From Melieria omissa (taxonomy: Eukaryota; Arthropoda; Insecta; Diptera; Ulidiidae), in the NCBI GenBank assembly GCA_963971225.1, contig OZ020267.1, positions 114,090,936 through 114,154,935 of the forward strand: a DNA stretch of 64,000 nt, in the 5' to 3' direction. The translations under genes were made by a program, and so were the position numbers. Positions 62,001-64,000 of the stretch are shown here, piece by piece; within the stretch, counting starts at the first letter, position 1, and every line of letters begins with the position of its first letter. The notes beneath the pieces are model-generated. The model ran no database searches. It saw nothing but the letters and a program-made list of their open reading frames with translations, and was not told where the DNA came from.

Positions 62001-63855
62001 CATATAAAAGAGCATATTTTGAGGCTCCTAAATGTTTAAGGGAAAAGTATGAAAAGAGATGAAAATCTCTGCGAATGTACATTTCGTCAAATAATTTGGC
62101 TGTGTTGTATTGCTTGATGTTTCTTCTTAAGATATTCATATACTTCGTAATTTGATTTATGAAACAACTGTAGAACTTTGGCCATAAGAAAAAACGCCTT
62201 GAAATTCAATATTTTCTTACTTTCAAACCTTATTACCACGCCCATTTAGAACACATAAAATTGATTAATGTCAGAAAAGATGGCGTGAAATGTTGTAACT
62301 GCAATGATAGGATTATCATGTCGATAGGATTATTGGTTCAAGAATTGCAGTCGAAAACGAGAAAAAAGTCGAGGAAAATTCGAAAAAGTGGCACGCCCAT
62401 TTTTTGCGAAAACTAGAGCTGTTACATAAAAACGGAGTATGGTTTTGAAAACAGCGTGGAAAAACGATTCAGATTCATGTAAAAAACTCCATGCAACAGA
62501 CATGCTGTTGTACAGTGTTATGATCAAGGCCACTTTGAGTTCAACAACGGAGAAGCGTTATGTGGACCTGGCATGTGCTTGACATATCTTTGGTTATAGC
62601 ATACTTACTGGCCATCGAGGGACGGTGGCGGTTTGAGCAGAATCTGTTGTATGTCCGTTAGATTTGTCACGTCCACCACCCAGAGTTGCACTTCCGGATT
62701 CGCCGTGCCTGGCGTCGGATAGCGTACGTTTTTAGTCTCCGGAAATGAACTGCCCGACGTCATGCCACTGCCGGCAATTACCGCGCCCGACGCCAGCCAC
62801 GGATACGTCATCATGCCAACTTTGCTGTCATTGAACGACGCGTACATAAAGTGAGTGCCGTCCTGCGATGACCATATCGCCTGGGGCTCATCGAATATCT
62901 CCTCTGCATATAAAAACATGAAGTAAGTTGCCATCAATTCTTGTAGACATGTTTTGTTCCTACCCTGGTAGAGCCAATCGGGAACGCCATTGTAAATAAC
63001 ATTTTGATACCCTGTATTTGTGATGCGCGTATCCTCCTCGTCAGTGGGTGATTGTCGTAAATAGATATCGTTGTCCGCAACGATGACTAGGGAGGTAGTG
63101 TTTCCCAACCAGGCCGCATACTGCAGCCGTGTTCTTTGTACCTTCGGCGAATCTTTTAATTTTACAGGCATATGGTGATCGTTTTCAACATCATATATTG
63201 TATAAAATGCGGTAAATGACTTTTGGAAAATCTGCAACGAAATTGAAAGTTGTCAAAGGAAACAATAGCTTTTTGGACACTGGTCACGAGGCAGTCACCT
63301 TCTTAACATTATGCCTAAAAAGAACATATCGCAGATCGTATGAGCACTGGTAGTCGCGCACATTCAACTGACGCAGCGTATGATTAGTTACGAGCGTGCT
63401 AACCGAGTTGCTGGCCGTGTCCAGAACAGCCAGTCCTCCGTCGTCCGATTGGAAGACGTACTTTCGCGTGGTCACCCAAGCTGGTTGGAGTCGGGTCGGC
63501 GTTAAGTCCCCTTGCAGGTACTCGTCGAGAATCATACGGCGCCCAGACCAGTACAGCAGCTCGTCAACATATCTGCAGGGTATGTAAAAAGAAGACGGTA
63601 TGAAAGTCATTCGAAACACGCCCATATTGTCTTTGGTTCAACCTACCCAAGGAGATAAATTGCGGTAATGATGCCAGCTATTACGAAACTAATGACTAAT
63701 AGCGAGAAGATTATGCTGCGCCAGTTGTGGCCTTCCTCCAGATCCAGATCCTGATCCTTCTGCTTAGGGTCCTGTACCTGGAGGGTCTCGTCCGGCGGCA
63801 GGCGCCATGAGCCGCCACCGCCGCCGCCCCGGTCAGATGTCACGTTTGCATGCAT
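59022..63855 (-). CDS. DPP6/DPP10-type inactive dipeptidyl peptidase-like protein, ~857 aa
   Basis: Twelve exons on the minus strand: 63855-63647, 63572-63299, 63231-62964, 62903-62609, 61289-61157, 61085-60897, 60831-60707, 60630-60244, 60184-59999, 59887-59730, 59634-59429 and 59165-59022. They close in phase to 858 codons. It is a type II membrane protein: ~46-residue cytoplasmic N-terminus with a Gly run, a transmembrane helix at about 47-70 (IIFSLLVISFVIAGIITAIY), a beta-propeller (YVFQSDDGGLAVLD and following) and a C-terminal alpha/beta hydrolase. Asp785 (HGLADSTAP) and His817 (ADEGHELMG) are kept. The nucleophile motif reads GWGYGGY, with Gly709 where active DPP4 members have Ser (GWSYGGY). 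Active-site Ser loss is the hallmark of DPP6/DPP10, auxiliary subunits of Kv4 channels. A channel role here is inference. Intron 4 carries a foldback-like repeat. Confidence 0.9.
61376..62525. mobile_element. Foldback-like inverted repeat element in a DPP-like intron
   Basis: CTGTTGCATGGAGTTTTT (61411-61428) is inverted exactly at 62482-62499. An inner pair of 32 bp (61788-61819 and 62089-62120, perfect) belongs to longer diverged arms. Both arms read similar peptides (HIKQYNTAKLFSG on +, NIKQYNTAKLFDE on -). The outer borders are approximate and no clean target duplication was found. The superfamily is unknown. Confidence 0.65.
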
Positions 63856-64000
63856 TTCGCTTTATACTCGAACTTGGCAGCAAGATTCAACAGTGTGAAG
63901 ACGACGTTATGCCACGAAGGCAATGTGAGAAGCCCTTTTTAGTTTTTACAACTACGACGCTAATGGAAGATGCAATGACGATTCTCGTGGCGACTTGGTG
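63856..64000. other. Upstream of the DPP-like start codon
   Basis: 5' UTR or promoter sequence at the window edge; the upstream end is not resolved. Confidence 0.4.

Overview
The window is nuclear DNA of a higher fly (Diptera, Brachycera). The coding exons are GC-rich and the noncoding DNA is AT-rich, with short GT-AG introns. Proteins such as Daughterless and a CLIP-domain serine protease homologue of the Drosophila CG5390 type are insect-like. Many short inverted-repeat transposons fit a tephritid-sized genome, but the genus cannot be fixed from the sequence alone. No prokaryotic feature is present.

Layout from left to right: 3' half of a Methuselah-type GPCR (+, 2066-2922); a complete five-exon tetraspanin (-, 3098-4979) converging on it; Schip1 (-, 5785-7764); a large palindromic Tc1-like element (8235-9874); a six-exon gene for an unrecognised ~928-residue protein (-, 10427-15158); a hAT-type MITE; an AROS/RPS19BP1-like gene (-, 17548-18089); daughterless (+, 5' UTR intron from 19471, CDS 20460-22610); a six-exon CCDC40 orthologue (-, 26198-31878) whose introns hold nested MITEs and a 0.9-kb repeat; two tandem SLC25 mitochondrial carrier genes (-, 32210-33183 and 34657-35984); a ~9-kb gene-poor stretch with a decayed Tc1-like element (39317-40495) and a 5'-truncated non-LTR retrotransposon (41840-43668); a CD98hc/SLC3-type heavy chain gene (+, 44862-48106); a small secreted acidic protein gene (-, 49521-49886); the CLIP-domain serine protease homologue (+, 53689-54990); and a 12-exon DPP6/DPP10-type inactive dipeptidyl peptidase (-, 59022-63855).

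The genes do not form one pathway. They are a mix of transcription (da), membrane and signalling (mthl, tetraspanin, Schip1, DPP-like, CD98hc-like), mitochondrial transport, axoneme (CCDC40), ribosome biogenesis (AROS-like) and immunity (SPH) genes. Three of the encoded proteins are pseudoenzymes: the SPH and the DPP-like protein each have Gly in place of the catalytic Ser, and the SLC3 protein lacks the glycosidase nucleophile motif. Exon boundaries were worked out by hand from splice sites and reading phase. Each complete gene model joins in frame from start to stop, which is the main support for the models.

I found no convincing new multi-gene system. The most unusual structures are the Tc1-like palindrome built from two 3' halves, the tandem duplication that carries both an empty and a filled transposon site, a 76-codon open extension after the daughterless stop codon, and perfect hairpins in the da and SPH leaders.
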